DNA of 64,000 bases from Datura wrightii (GCA_035772735.1 JASDFA010000001.1:53707001-53771000); one strand, 5' to 3'. Counted from the first letter of the stretch, positions 10,128 to 22,468 are shown. Numbers and translations: made by a program. Notes: generated by a model not told the origin, from the letters alone.

Positions 10128-12050
10128 GGTACCACAGGTACCATTTTAATTTCTTGCATTTGTGTTGATTTTATTTATTTCTCATCTTGTGTTGTTTTTG
10201 GTGGAAAGTTAAGCACAGATGGAGGGGAAGTCTGAGTACCCGTGGAGGAGGAAGCTAAAAAGCATGGACGATAAAAAGTGTGGGGTCGACACACACTTGT
10301 GCAAAACTGAAGAAAAGCATGCTATTTGCTAGGCTAAAGGCCTCAGGGAGTATTTCTCACCCTTTTTAAATTTTAATTTGATGCTATGAGGACATAGCCT
10401 TATTTAAGTGTGGGGTGCGGGAAATTTCAAGGGAAATTTCAAAACTTTTTGTGCTTAATAAGTTTGTGGTGAATGTAATGCTAATGCTTGAGAAATTTGA
10501 GAAATTTGAAAATTTTGAAAATTTTTGTGAAGTAAGCATGACTTCATCACCCGTTAGTTTTTCTTTTCGGTTCTTTTCTGACGGGGGGTATTTGAACCGA
10601 AGAATAACAATTTTCTTTTTCTTTCTTTCCTTTGTCTGTATATAGTGTTTCTAGTCATAGTTAGGGACTGTTTACGACGATGGATGGATGACGACCGTCT
10701 TGAGGAAAAATTAGTCGGTAGGTGTTTGGTTTTGTTGAAACCATAACTAATTGGTGCTTGATGTTCTTGTTATGTGCTATGCATGATTGTAAGATGCGAG
10801 TATGTTCAGTGTGAAGCATGCAAATGTATAACTTTGTTTGAGACACTTAAGCTCTTGAATTTGACTCAATATGATTGAAGCTTAATCTGAATTCTTGTGA
10901 TTAGCTGAGTAAGAGTCTGATGAATGTGTCTTGAATTGAGCATGTGCCATGAGTGTAAGATTTTTGAGTATTCTGTGCTATTGTGGATTGTCTAGAACTT
11001 GCCTGGTGTGTTTATAAAATGAAATGAAGGATGTGAATTGTAGGAGATGATTTAGGCATTTTTTTCGAATGAACCAATTCTTATCCCTCATTTTACCTAC
11101 CTTGGAAAGATTAATCCTAGTTAGCCCCATTGAGCCTTGAGCCTATTCTTTGACAGCTGCAACATAAGCTTAATCCTTTTTCTTTCATTAGCCTTGTGTT
11201 TGATCCAAAACTCCTGAAAAAAAACCCGAAGGAGTAAGGGAATGAGAAGAATAAAAAGAAAGGAAGAGTAGCAAGTTGTAGAAGTGAGAAAAGGACAAAG
11301 GTGCACTTGTGTGAAAATGGTTGATTATTAGTAAGGAGCAAGAAAACAAATTAATGAAAAATTATTCATGGAACTCCTTACTAATAAGTTAAAAGTGCCT
11401 AAAGAAAAGGGGAACATAAGAGGAAAAAGAAAGCTGAAAGGAGAAAAAGGTGAAGTAAGGGAAGGGAAGTTCGTAAGGAGGGCGTAATGTATTAAAAGCG
11501 CTTAGGAAAGATAGTCACTATTATTGGCCAGAATAGTACCTGCCTGTCCCTTAGCTTACATTACAACCCATTAAGTCCTACTTGATCTTACATTCACACA
11601 TCCTTAAATTAGTGGAATAAAACACTAAGGGCAAGCTTATGGGTCATTACATGATGCATGTGAATTCTTTGTGAGAGTGAGCGTAATTCTATTCATGTAC
11701 CCACACATGTTGTGATTTAAAAAATTATTTTTGCGTGTGATTGGGTAACTCTCTTTCCGTGAGGGGCACATGTTGAATGAAGGATATAATTCATGTGGGG
11801 TTTCTTAATCAGTTGATTTGCATGAGTTTGCTAAGATTGAGAGTCGATTCTTGAGGTTAAGAAGTCTTAACATAGTTGTACTTCATTTCAATGATCAAAT
11901 CGTGCATGCTCTATCTTTAGCTTGTTATCTTACGTAATCATTGTAGCCACAGCTTGAATATTCTTGCTAAATGAGTTATGGATGAGTCTCCATATGCATG
12001 AGATGTAATAGGTTGTTCGAGGACGAACAAGACTTTAAGTGTGGGGTAGG
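10128..12050 (+). other. Ath4 3' untranslated tail and polypurine-like site
   Basis: About 1.9 kb without a supportable gene. AAGTGTGGGG occurs at 10276, 10406 and 12037, the last four bases before the 3' LTR, where the polypurine primer is expected. The conserved 'gatggatgacgaccgtctt' (10680-10700) and 'gttcgaggacgaacaaga' (12014-12032, arms TTCG/CGAA) also occur in Ath3, Ath1 and Ath5. The short open frames on either strand are neither conserved nor domain-like. Confidence 0.75.
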
Positions 12051-13483
12051 TGATCGTGGGCAAAAATAGCATGCCCGAGTGATGCTTTATACCTTAATTT
12101 AGTCTTGTTTATCTAAGTTATTTTATACATTTTCATGTGATTTTATGTAAATGTGAATATATACTAACCAACATAACTAGTCCTTGTTTTTGAAGGTTAA
12201 TAATGCATTTGAGGAACTAATTCATGATTTGGTGAAGTGGAGGAATGGAATCAAGAGCAAAACGTGAAAGTCAACAAGAAAACATGCAATAACTGGCACC
12301 CTGCGCGATAGGGGCCGTGGCACGCTGCTAACGCGGCAACACTTGGCCAAAAATTGCATTTTTTGGCATATTCCAGTGAGGGTACGCGTTACCGACGTGT
12401 CACGGAGGTCAAGTAGGGCGTTCAGCTCCGTGACACGTTGCTGTTCCACCACAGGCCAAATTTTGCAATTTTTCAGCATAGTATAAATTGAACCCTTAGC
12501 TCCTAAAATCATTGGGTCACGATTTTATTCTAAAAAACCACCTAGGAGTGAAGGGAGAAGTGGGAGAACTCATCTAGAGTTTATCAAATTCCCTTCTCAT
12601 CTACCAAATTCATGTAAGTATGTTAGTTTAGTATTAGTTAATTGTAGTTTTACGAACATGAATGGCAAGAACCCTTCCTCTAGGGTTGAAGCCATGAATT
12701 ATGATTGTGCTTTTATGAATTTATTTTGGAATTAAGTTATCGATTGTTGTTTTCGTCTTGCATTCTGGATTGTTGGTTGTTTTTATGATTGATCACCATG
12801 AAAGCATATTTGTTAGCTTGAGTAATAGCTTGAGAAAGCATTACCTAGGTCAGGACATGAAATGTAAGGAGCATGTTTGTATCTCGGGAGAGATTTTTGT
12901 GTCAGGATAGAAATATACCTAACACCGTGCTTGGTTGACACACGAGGGTTATGAAAGACCAACTTGGGATGTCACATCACCACTCAAAGAAGTAGTTGTG
13001 AGGCTAAGTTGAGTTAAATGGTTAGACACACGAAAGTCCCTAATCGTTTCCCCGTAAACCACAACATAATTGATTGCCCGCGACTAGAAAATTAAACTCC
13101 TCGCTCACAATGATGCAGTGAGGCTAGATTGCCGTGTTTAGAGGCTCGAAAGACCATAAACATGCAATTCTAATTATGTGAAATAACAATTGATAGTTCC
13201 ATGCTTAACCCATTGCAAATCGTAGGATCGCATGATTAATTGGTTTTAACTCTATGTTGCTCCTAGAGTGATTTAGAATATTTCGTTGACCCAAACTTAG
13301 ACTTAATTAATCTCAATCGAAAATGTCTATAACCAACACTTGAGGTATTTAAGATCACAATAGAAATGGATAGTTAGAGGAATGGGTCCAGTCCCTGTGG
13401 GTTCGACAATCCGGTTCTTAAAAAGAGCCACTATATTACTTGCACGACCCGTACACTTGCGGACACGGGAATCGGGCACGTCA
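12051..13483 (+). repeat. Ath4 3' LTR
   Basis: This aligns end to end with 6040-7474. A hand comparison finds about 25 differences, mostly C/T or G/A, plus two one-base gaps. Confidence 0.92.
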
Positions 13484-13488
13484 CTTTC

Positions 13489-14544
13489 CTGGTGTGTTTA
13501 TTAAACGAAATGAAGGATGTGAATTATAGGAGATGATTTAGGGATTTCTTTGAATGAACCAAATTTTTATCCCTCATTTTACCTGCCTTGAAAAATTAAT
13601 CCTAGTTAACCCCATTGAGTCTTGAGCCTATTCTTTGACAGCTGCAACATAGGCTTAATCCTTTTTCTTTCATTAGCCTTGTGTTTGATTCAAAACTCCT
13701 AAGCGCTTGAGTGAAAAAATACGAAAGAGTAAAGGAGTTAGAAGAATGAAAAAGAAGGGAAAGTAGCAATTGTAAAAGTTGAGAATGGTCAAGGGTGCAC
13801 TTGTTTGAATACGGGTGAGTATTAGTAGGGAGTAAGAAAATAAATAAATGAAAAGTTACTTATAGAACTCCTTACTAATAAGCTAAAAGTGCCTAAAGAA
13901 ATGGGGGAACAAAAGAGGAAAAAGAAAGATGAAAGGAGAAAAAGGTGAAGTAAGGGAAGGGAAGTTCGTAATGAGGGCGTAATGTATTAAAAGCGCTTGA
14001 GAAAGATAGTCACTATTATTGGCCAGAATAGTACCTACCTGTCCCTTAGCTTACATTACAACCCATTATGTCCTACTTGATCTTACATTCACACATCCTT
14101 AAATTAGTGGAATAAAACATTAAGGGCAAGCTTATGGGTCATTACATGACGCATGTGAATTCTTTGTGAGAGTGAGCATAATTCTATTCATGTACCCACA
14201 CATGTTGTGATTTAAAAATTGTTTTTGCGTGTGAAATTGGGTAACTCTCTTTCCGTGAGGGCACATGTTGAATGAAGGATATAATTCATGTGGGATTTCT
14301 TAATCAGTTGATTTGTATGAGTTTGCTAAGATTGAGAGTCGATTCTTGAGGTTAAGAAGTCTTAACATAGTTGTACTTCATTTCGATGATCAAGTCGTGC
14401 ATGCTCTATTTTTAGCTTGTTATCTTACGTAATCACTATAGCCGTAGCATGAATAATCTTGCTAAATGAGTTATGGGTGAGTATCCATATGCATGAGATG
14501 TAAAAGGTTGTTCGAGGACGAACAAGACTTTAAGTGTGGGGTTG
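13489..14544 (+). other. Ath3 3' untranslated tail, second part
   Basis: This continues the Ath3 tail after Ath4 and aligns with 10998-12050 of Ath4. It ends with AAGTGTGGGG at 14532, just before the 3' LTR. I see no gene in it. Confidence 0.75.
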
Positions 14545-16008
14545 TGATCTCGGGCAAAATAGCATGCCCGAGTGACGCTTGATTACTTAATTTAGTCTTG
14601 TTTAGCTAAGTATTGTATACTTCATGTGATTTATATAAATGTGAATATATGTTCTAACCAACATGATTAGTCCTTGTTTTGTAGGTTTCAATGATTTTGA
14701 GGAACTAATTTATAAGTTGGTGAACTAGCGGAATGGAGTCGGGAGCAGATGCGGCATGCAGGCAGCACCAGCGCACCAGCAACGTGCCATGCTGTGCCAG
14801 CTGCACGACAGAGCAAGGCCAACGCGCTGCCCAAGCAGCGTGACACGCTGCCAACGCAGTGGCACTCGGCAGTTTCGGCTTCCGGAGGCAATTTCCAAAG
14901 AGCTTTCGCGTTACCTCCATGTCACGGAGGCAGTGCTCCGCGATACACTCCGTAACACGGAGCCATTCCACGACAGGCTAAATTATGCACATTTTCCATT
15001 TACAATAAATAGGTCCCTTAGCTCCTAAAACCACTTTGTCACGATTTTATTCTGGAAAACTACCTAGGAGTGAAGGGAGAAGTGGGAGAACTCATCTAGT
15101 GTTTGGCAAATTCCCTTCTCATCTACCAAATTCATGTAAGTATGTTAGTGTAGTAGTAGTTAGTTGTAGTTTTACGAACATGAATGGCAAGAACCCTTCC
15201 TCTAGGGTTGAAGCCATGAATTATGATTGTGATTTTATGAGATTGTTTTGGAATTAAGTTATTGATTGTTGTTTTCGTCTTGCATTCTGGATTGTTGGTT
15301 GTTTTTATGATTGATCACCATGAAAACATATATGTTAGCTTGGGAAATTGCTTGAGAAAGAATTACCTAGGTCATAACATGAGAATATAAGGAGCATGTT
15401 TGTATCTCACGATATAATTAAGTGTTAGGATAGAAATATACCTAACACCTTGCTTGGTTGATAAAACGGGGGTTATTAAGAGACCAACTTAGGATTATCA
15501 CATCACCACTCGAAGAAGTAGTTGTGAGGTTAGTTGAGTTAAATGGTTAGACGCACGAAAGTCCCTAATCGTTTCCCAGTAAACCACAACATAATTAATT
15601 GCCCGCGAACTAGAAATTAGCATCCTCACTCACAATGATGCAGCGAGGCTAGTTTGCCGTGTTTCGAGGCTCGAAAGACCATGAACATGCAATTCTAATT
15701 ATGTGAAACAACAATCGATTGTTTCATGCTTAACCCATTGCAATTCGTAGTATCGCATGATTATCTGGTTTTAACTCTATGTTGCTCCTAGAGTAAATTC
15801 AGGATATTTCGTTGACCAAAACAAACTTAATTAAATCTCTCTCAAAAACTTCTATAACCAACACTTGAGAAAGTTAAGATCACACTTGAAATGGGTAGTT
15901 AGAGGAATGGGTCCAGTCCCTGTGGGTTCGACATTCCGGTTCTTAAAAAGAGCCACTATATTACTTGCACGACCCGTACACTTGCGGACACACAAATTGG
16001 GCACGTCA
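14545..16008 (+). repeat. Ath3 3' LTR
   Basis: This is the full-length copy (1464 bp) of the Ath3 LTR. Its tip forms an 8-bp stem, CTCGGGCA/TGCCCGAG (14550-14573). A hairpin-like pair (about 14920-14965) lies upstream of a weak TATA-like 'acaataaatag' at 15002. Confidence 0.9.
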
Positions 16009-16013
16009 CTCAG

Positions 16014-17960
16014 CATATTCTTTCCCTCCAGCAATACTGCAAAGCTTAGAAGCGAGATACTTAGTTTAAAGCAGAGACCAGAGGAAAATCTCTACTTGAC
16101 TAGGAGAGATCTAAATCATTGTTGAGAGATTTCCCTCACCATCAGCTGTCTAATGAAATGTTAGCCCACACTTTTGTGGAGAGTCTAGACCCTTACACTA
16201 AAATCTTACTAGACTGTGCATCTGGTGGGCAAACACTTGAGAAGACCTATGACGAACTGTACACTTTGTTGAACAGGATTTCCCAAGGAAATCTAGAGTG
16301 GCATAGTGAATCATCTAGAGGGGCAGGTAAGAGAGCAGTGGGGCTTATTGAGGTCGATAGTGTCAATGCATTGGCAGCCCAATTAGCTTCACTTCAGCAT
16401 CATATGATGACTCAGTTCGGAAAACTGAGTATGACACAGCCACAGGCACAAGTTAATGCAGTTCAACTAGCTCCTAGCTGGTGTGAGATATGTGGCAACA
16501 TCGGGCATGATCCAGTCTCTTGCGGGCTAATCAATAGTCGGTAAATTTTGTAGGTATTGGACTGAGAGGTAATCAGAACTATGCAAACACCTACAACAAG
16601 AACTGGCAGAATCACCCGAATTTCTCTTGGGGTGGTAATCAGAGTCAAAGCTACCAACAGCCTTAGCAGAAGTAGTACCAACACTAAAACAGGTAGAATA
16701 GTGGCCAGTCGAGAAACATAGAAGAGATGTTATAGAAGTTCATGTCCAACCTAACCTAGATGGAAACCGATCAAGCAAGGATAGCCTCATAATTAAAGAA
16801 CCAGCATCTGGCAACCCAAAACTTGGAGAAGCAAATGGGTCAATTAGCAGCTGCTCGGCACAATAGACCTCAAGGAGGTTTAACTAGTGATACAGATCCA
16901 AACCCTCGATAGGTCATGGCCATCAGTTTGAGGAGTGGCAAGTAGTTGGTGGACGCACCACAGAAGGAGAAGAAAAATGAGGTGCAGCCAAAGTTGGTCA
17001 GTCTTGGTCCATCAGCGGACAAGAGCATAGAGAAGGATGCTATAGCAAATAATGCACAATCATCATTGCATCCATTACAGAGGTCATCACCACTATTCTC
17101 GCAAAGGCTCAAGAAGAGCAAGGAGGATGATGTTTTCAGAAGTTCTTTGATATCTTCAAAGAACATCACATAAATTTTCCACAAATTAATTTGCAGGGAA
17201 TTCCTAAGTACGCTAGGTACTTAAAGGACGTGGTGGCCAACAAAGTGAGGCTGGTGGATGTCCAGACTGTGGCACTCACTAAAGAGTGCAGTTTTAGTAT
17301 AATGAGCAAAATTCCAAAAAGCTCAAAGACCCAAGGAGTTTCACCCTCCCCGTACAAATAGGTGAAACAGGCACAATGAGGGCTTTATGCGATTTAGGGG
17401 CGGCGGTGAATTTGATGCCCCTATCTCTGTTCAATACACTTGGTTTGTGAACAACAACGTCCACAAGAGTAATGCTGCAGTTGGTGGACAAGTCAACGGT
17501 GGCCTCGGAAGGGATTATTAAGGATCTTCTCATCAAAGTAGGTAAATATTTCATACCTGCTGATTTGATTATTCTGTATTTTAAGGTTGATGACAAGGTA
17601 TCCCTCATCCTGGGACGGCCATTCCTGGCTACTGGTGGAGCGATAATTGATGTAAGAGCTGGCACTCTGAAAATGAGGGTAAATGATGAGGAAGATCTCT
17701 TCAGAGTATATTAGCAGATCAACCCACCTACACACTATAGAGATCTTTGCAAGATCGATATGGTGACAGATGCGAAGTGTGGGGTGGTGGATTCCATGGG
17801 TCCACTTTTATAGGACATCCTGAAAATTAAGCCAAGTCTGTTGGGGGAAATAAGTTGAAGAAAGTGATGGAGGTAAAGAGGGACAGTATGGAGGCTTCTC
17901 CCTCTAAATTCAAAAAGGAAAGAAGATGGTTCCCGAAAGGGACAAGTTGTTTAGGATATC
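16014..17960 (+). pseudogene. Ath2 gag-protease, C-terminal part
   Basis: The Ath2 gag continues here after the Ath3 insertion: 'FPSSNTAKLRSEILSLKQRP', then a frameshift near 16110, 'HTFVESLDPYTKILLD', and an intact knuckle (WCEICGNIGHDPVSCG, about 16480-16525). Further frame breaks and stops follow. The protease is recognisable at 17385-17440 (ALCDLGAAVNLMPLS) and 17472-17714 (LLIKVGKYFIPADLII, LILGRPFLATGGA). It is much more decayed than Ath3 or Ath4, which fits an older insertion. Confidence 0.85.
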
Positions 17961-18007
17961 ATGAAAAAGATAGTTCATGTCGTGCCACAATGTAAAATTA
18001 GACACTT

Positions 18008-18025
18008 CTTAGGAGGCAACCCAAG
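18008..18025 (+). other. Ath2 post-gag stem-loop, one mismatch
   Basis: CTTAGG-AGGCAA-CCCAAG: the loop is unchanged and one arm position no longer pairs. Confidence 0.65.
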
Positions 18026-18405
18026 GGAAGAAGTAGAAAAAGGAATAAATATAGTGAGAATTTTCTTCTTCGTCGCCGTATTAAATAGGAGAGAAAATCT
18101 ACAACAGGTATAATTTTCTTTTTCTTTTGATTTTGATTTTGGTTATTTTCACTTTTTTTTTGTTTTTGGAAAGTAAGAACAGATTGAGGGGAAGTCTGAG
18201 TACCCTTCGAAGGGAAGCTAAGGAGCATGGGCAAAAAGATGAGTGTGGGATCAATGACCCATGTGATAAAAAATGGACAATACATGTTGCTAGCTAGTCC
18301 TAGAGGCCTCAGGAAGTATCTCTCACCTTTGGTTTTGGTTTTAAATGATGCTTTGGGGACATAGCATAATCTAAGTGTGGGGTAAGGGTTCATTTCAAAA
18401 ATTTG
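18026..18405 (+). other. Ath2 3' tail remnant
   Basis: A short non-coding tail with AAGTGTGGGG at 18373. It then runs directly into the last 100 bases of an LTR, so about 2 kb of tail and most of the 3' LTR have been deleted. Confidence 0.7.
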
Positions 18406-18505
18406 GTGATGTGATTAGTCCCTGTGGGTTCGACATCTGTCTCTTGAAGAGTCACTGTATTACTTGTACTATCATGTATGCTTGCGTGTGCGCTGGGGTG
18501 CAACA
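18406..18505 (+). repeat. Ath2 3' LTR remnant
   Basis: Only the last 100 bases remain, matching 610-709 ('gtgggttcgacatctg', 'gtgcgctggggtg') and ending CAACA. The following GTAAT (18506-18510) should be the target duplication, whose partner lies left of the window. Confidence 0.75.
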
Positions 18506-18788
18506 GTAATCACGTCTTGAAACTCAACTTGAAACCAAACAAGTGTCATTTACCTTGATTTTCATCATCATCAAAGTAAAACCAAGCTTGCAACCGCTTT
18601 AGTTAATTTTACATTTAATGCTTATAATAGTTTAATTTCCCAAATCATTCCCCATTTCAACTATTTTGTCAGAATAAAAAATAAAGTAATAACCTTATAA
18701 TGATTAAACTGACAAGTCTCTGTGGGTATGATAATTGGGGCTTCCAGTCCTATATTAATTGCTGACCACGTGCGCTTGGGAGACATCA
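18506..18788 (+). repeat. Ath1 5' LTR, right part
   Basis: This aligns with 26977-27245 of the Ath1 3' LTR ('aatcacgtcttgaaac', 'ccaagcttg', 'gcgcttgggagacatca'). It begins exactly where Ath2 ends, so Ath2 is inserted in this LTR. Confidence 0.85.
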
Positions 18789-18794
18789 CATTTT

Positions 18795-18812
18795 TGGCAC
18801 CATTGCCGGGAA
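18795..18812 (+). other. Ath1 primer binding site (tRNA-Asp type)
   Basis: TGGCACCATTGCCGGGAA, three transitions from the tRNA-Asp site, six bases after the LTR end. Confidence 0.8.
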
Positions 18813-18919
18813 CTTGAATATTATTTGATCATTTATAGGTTTGGATTTTATTTCGCTATTCTATATTTTACATTTGTTTCTTTGTTTATGTGATGTTTAT
18901 AGGGTTGTGTGCTTAGTGT

Positions 18920-21010
18920 ATGCCAAGTACGATAAGTCAAGAATCACTTTTGGCTTCTCTTGATCCTGAAATTGAGAGAACCTTTCAAAGGTTAATGATG
19001 GAGAACAATGAGCAGATACAGGGCAACAACCAAGAGAGAGTTCCAGTATTGAATTTTGCTAGGCCGAGCTTGGAGAACGCTTCTAAAGTGATCGTCAAGC
19101 CGGCTATCACTAGAAACTTTGAGCTGAAGGAAAGGACCATGCGGTTGGTCAAGAACACTTGCCAGTATCAGGACAAGCCGGACGAGAATCCCCAGAGGCA
19201 TTTGATTACATTCGTGGAGTTGAGTGAGAATTTTCACTACCAGTATGTGTCAGATGAATAACTTAAGTTTACATTATTTCCGTTCTCACTGATTGGTGAA
19301 GCCAACGAGTGGCTTCAAAATGAGCCAGCAGGTTCTATCACCACATGGGAGGCTTTTTCTAACAAATTCATCAATAGATTTTTCTGTTCAAGAAGAACCA
19401 AGGACTTGAGAGTGAAGATCTATGGGTTTGTGTAGAAAGATGGTGAGACCTTAGCTCAGGAATGGGAACGTAACAAGGGTTATTTTCAGAGATTTTCCTC
19501 ACCACATGAAGCCTAAGGAGATAATTTGGCACAACTTTATAGAGGGTTTGAAGCCCGAGTCAAAGATTCTACTTGATGCTACAGCATAGGGACAAATTTT
19601 GTCCAAACGCTATGATGAAATTAAGGCTCTCTTGAACCTCATGTTAGCAAGAAATCAGGATTATCAAGACTCAAGCAGAGGACTTGCAACAGCTAAAGTG
19701 CTAGGGAAGCTTGAGGTAGATGGTGTTATGGAAACCAGAGCAGACATTAGCTAGATGGTTAATGTGATTAGCAAACTTGTGACTACACCAGAAGGAAGCC
19801 AAGTACAACAGGTACATCAGGTGCAGACTCCACCACCGTCATGTGAAGTATGCGGACAAGGTCATGCATTTACATATTGTCCACTTAACCCCAAATCTAT
19901 ATTTTTTGTGGGACAACACAATCATGGTGGCAGTTTTGCAGGTAATGGCAATAATTAGGGGTACCAGAACGCAGCAAATCCCTTATGGGAAGGAAACCAA
20001 AACTTCCAAACACCCTAGAATAGTTAACTAAGTCCGTAGGGCCAGCAGTTGAGCAGTTCTCTTGAGGAGACGATGAAGCAATGGATGGTGCAATAGACTC
20101 AGGTAGTGAATAAGATGCAAAAATTCATCCATGAGCTTGAGAGGAAAATGGGGCAATTGGCCCGGCAAAAAAAAAATAGACCGGAAGGGGCACTTCCGAG
20201 TAACACCGAGAAGAACCCCAAGAAAAATATGAGCGCAATCTCTTTACACAGTGGTAAGGAGTTGGTGAGGTGATCTAAAGAGAAAATAAGGTTGATGAGA
20301 AGTTGAGAAGTCCAAGAGTGAGGTCTAGAAGTCAAGCAACTCACAACCAAAAATTATAGTAGCTAGACCACCTTCCCCATTCCCACAAAGGTTTCAAAAG
20401 ATGAAGGAGGATACAGTTTGCAAGAAGTTTCTTGACATGTTGAAGCAGGTACATGTCAACATTCCATTGGTGGAACTTTTGCAGGAAGTTCCATAATATG
20501 CTAAGTATCTGAAGAACATTGTGGCCAATAAGAGGCGGTTAACAAAGTTTGACACTGTGGCTCTTATAGAAGAGTGCAGTTCTCGGGTTCACAATAAAAT
20601 TTCTAAAAAGATGAAGGACCTCGGGAGCTTCACCCTTCCTGTGGTGATTGGAGACAAGGAAGTTGGTTATACCTTATATGATTTGGGTGCTAGCATCAAT
20701 TTGATGTCTGCATCCCTGTTCAAAACTTTGGGTTTAGGTGAACCTTGTCCTATAATAGTGACTCTAGAACTGGCAGACTGATCTCTGACCTACCCTGATG
20801 TAACAATAGAGAACGTCTTGATAAAGGTGGAACCTTTCATTCTTCTGATGGACTTTATTATCCTAGATTATGAAGCTAATGTAGCAGTTCCCCTTATTAT
20901 GGGGAGAGGATTTTTTAGCCACCACTGATGCCAACGGGTAAGATGTCTATGAAGGTGGATGGTCAAGAGGCTATTTCGAGGTGTTTCAATCAGCAAGGAT
21001 TACTCCTCAC
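18920..21010 (+). pseudogene. Ath1 gag-protease, heavily decayed
   Basis: A divergent Athila Gag. The N-terminus is MPSTISQESLLASLDPEIER with a plausible ATG at 18920. Next come NFELKERTMRLVKNT, a stop at 19259, then 'LKFTLFPFSLIGEANEWLQ' in the same frame and a further stop near 19433. After that come a frameshift near 19490, a knuckle CEVCGQGHAFTYC (about 19850-19890, one residue shorter than in Ath4), and the protease with DLGASINLMSASLFKTLGL (20521-20781). It differs from Ath2-Ath5 throughout and belongs to a separate subfamily. Confidence 0.85.
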
Positions 21011-22468
21011 TATGAGAGCTTCATAGTTTAGCCGATAATAGAACCGGGAGAAAGTAATCAGTTAGTTGAGCAGCGTGGGCTATATGAAAGTTTAGTGAAT
21101 TGTCAGTTTGGTCACCATTTCACTCAGATGAAGGAGTGAAAGAGACCATAGTTATGCCGCAACGTTAAATCGAGCATTGCATGAGAGACAACCTATGAAT
21201 ATCGTTCCATGACTATAACTAAGACGCTTGGTAGAGGCAACCCATCTTTCTAACATTTTTTAACTTTTTTCGTGATTTTGTAGAGATGAACAGAGCTTTA
21301 GAGGCAGAAAGAGCTGGAAAAATAAGCTGAAAAAGATTAAGTCTGGGGTGAGATGCATGGCATGGGGCACCAAGTGTTAAACTCTAGAAAAAAATTAGGC
21401 TGGTCGGTTCTATGGGTGGCGCACCACGCCAACCCTAGTCCCAGAAGAAATTTTTTTTTTTGTGTCTGTGGGGCTGTGAGGGGGCGGGCTGCCAAGGGCT
21501 TTTTGGACAAAAATTTTTTGAACAAATTGGGTCAATATTGACCTAAAGACCTTAAAATTAAAAATCCAGGCCCCACACCTTTATTTAAATTCCCACTCAT
21601 CCTTTTCCATCACAAATTTAAAAAAAATAAAAAAGCAAAAATCCTCTCTCCTCCCCTCTTAAACCCATAACTCCCTCTTCCCTTCTCCCTTCCATTGTTT
21701 TCTTCTCCAAGATTTGGTGGAGCTCCCCTTTTCAACTCAAGTAAGTATGTTTCTTCTCTCTTATTTAGGCAATGCTAAAGCATGCTCCCACACCCTTCTT
21801 CCACAATATTAAAGACCCAAATCATCATTGTAGGTGAAAAGCTTAAGTTTAACATTGTGGCATTCATGAGCTTTAATGTCTTACATTCCTCCATGATAAT
21901 GTGTATTCTTGTTGGGTTAACTTATTTTTGATAGAGTGTAATGATTTGGAGTTATGGGGCTGAATGGAGATGGTGATTTGAATTTAGTAATTTGGTGGGT
22001 AGATGCATTAATGGTAGAGAGAGAAAGTACATGGTTATTGAATACCTGAAGGTGAATAAGTCTCGAATTATTGAAATTCATGATTAATTTATTATGGATG
22101 GTAGTAAATTATTTGTTGGGTTGTTGAATGAATTAAATAATGCTACTTCCATGTATGAATTACTTGAATTAAGAATTGAAGAAGGGAAAGTGAGAGGCAT
22201 GGCCAATTGAGGCATTCTTGCAAAGATAAATATGAGGGGAGAATTGAAGAATTCATGAACTTGGTTGTAGTTAGAGTTGGTGAATGAATTATTTTTGTGA
22301 GATTGGATGATGATGGAGCAAGTCTTGAGTACTCCATTAGACAAAGTCTCACCATTATGCTACTAAATTAAGTGCGGGGTTAATCTTGCACCCTTAATAG
22401 TTAATTAGCTAGCATTGTTATTCATGAACTAATCTTGTGCAGTTATTGATTTTTGCTTGAAAGGTATC
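21011..22468 (+). promoter_or_regulatory. Ath1 protease-ORF3 spacer with candidate ORF3 promoter and intron
   Basis: Non-coding. It contains a degenerate post-gag motif (21226-21243, AGGCAACCCA) and 'taagtctggggt' at 21338. A GC-rich 'gtggcgcaccacgcca' (about 21417) resembles motifs in the Ath1 LTR near 25870 and 25935. A TATA-like TATTTAAA is at 21582, followed by a CT-rich leader and a perfect donor, GTAAGTATG, at 21741. Acceptor-like AG sites occur at about 22441 and 22463, just before the ORF3 ATG. I infer a separate promoter and a 5'-UTR intron of roughly 700 bases. There is no transcript evidence. Confidence 0.45.

Larger units (their letters stand above)
6040..13483 (+). mobile_element. 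Ath4, Athila-like LTR retrotransposon (gag-protease only), innermost of the nest
   Basis: This is a 7.4-kb element with LTRs of 1435 and 1433 bp, each starting TGATCGTGGG and ending CGTCA. It is flanked by CTTGC (6035-6039) and CTTTC (13484-13488), a target duplication with one change. Ath4 itself contains the same target sequence uninterrupted (about 10990-11010), which confirms that it landed in the tail of a relative. It carries LTR, tRNA-Asp primer site, gag, protease, a 2-kb tail, a polypurine-like site and LTR, with no pol. By eye the LTRs differ at roughly two dozen sites, mostly transitions, so it is young but not brand new. Confidence 0.93.
1354..16008 (+). mobile_element. Ath3, Athila-like LTR retrotransposon (gag-protease only), interrupted by Ath4
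   Basis: Both LTRs begin TGATCTCG and end with TCA. The element is flanked by a perfect 5-bp target duplication CTCAG (1349-1353 and 16009-16013) and lies inside the gag of Ath2. Joining the two halves of Ath2 across it restores the gag reading order. Without Ath4 it is about 7.2 kb. It holds gag and protease but no reverse transcriptase, RNase H or integrase, so it must have been copied and inserted by enzymes of another element. Ath4 sits in its 3' untranslated tail. Confidence 0.92.

Noticed and set aside
11117..11341. Minus-strand frames in the Ath4 tail
   Set aside because: Low-complexity, not conserved in the Ath3 tail at 13600-13860.
14688..14971. Open frames of 67-90 codons on both strands in the Ath3 LTR
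   Set aside because: They lie in GC-rich U3 sequence of an LTR, differ between LTR copies and have no protein-like features.
20099..20350. Minus-strand 83-codon frame
   Set aside because: Antisense to the decayed Ath1 gag-protease linker; no conservation.
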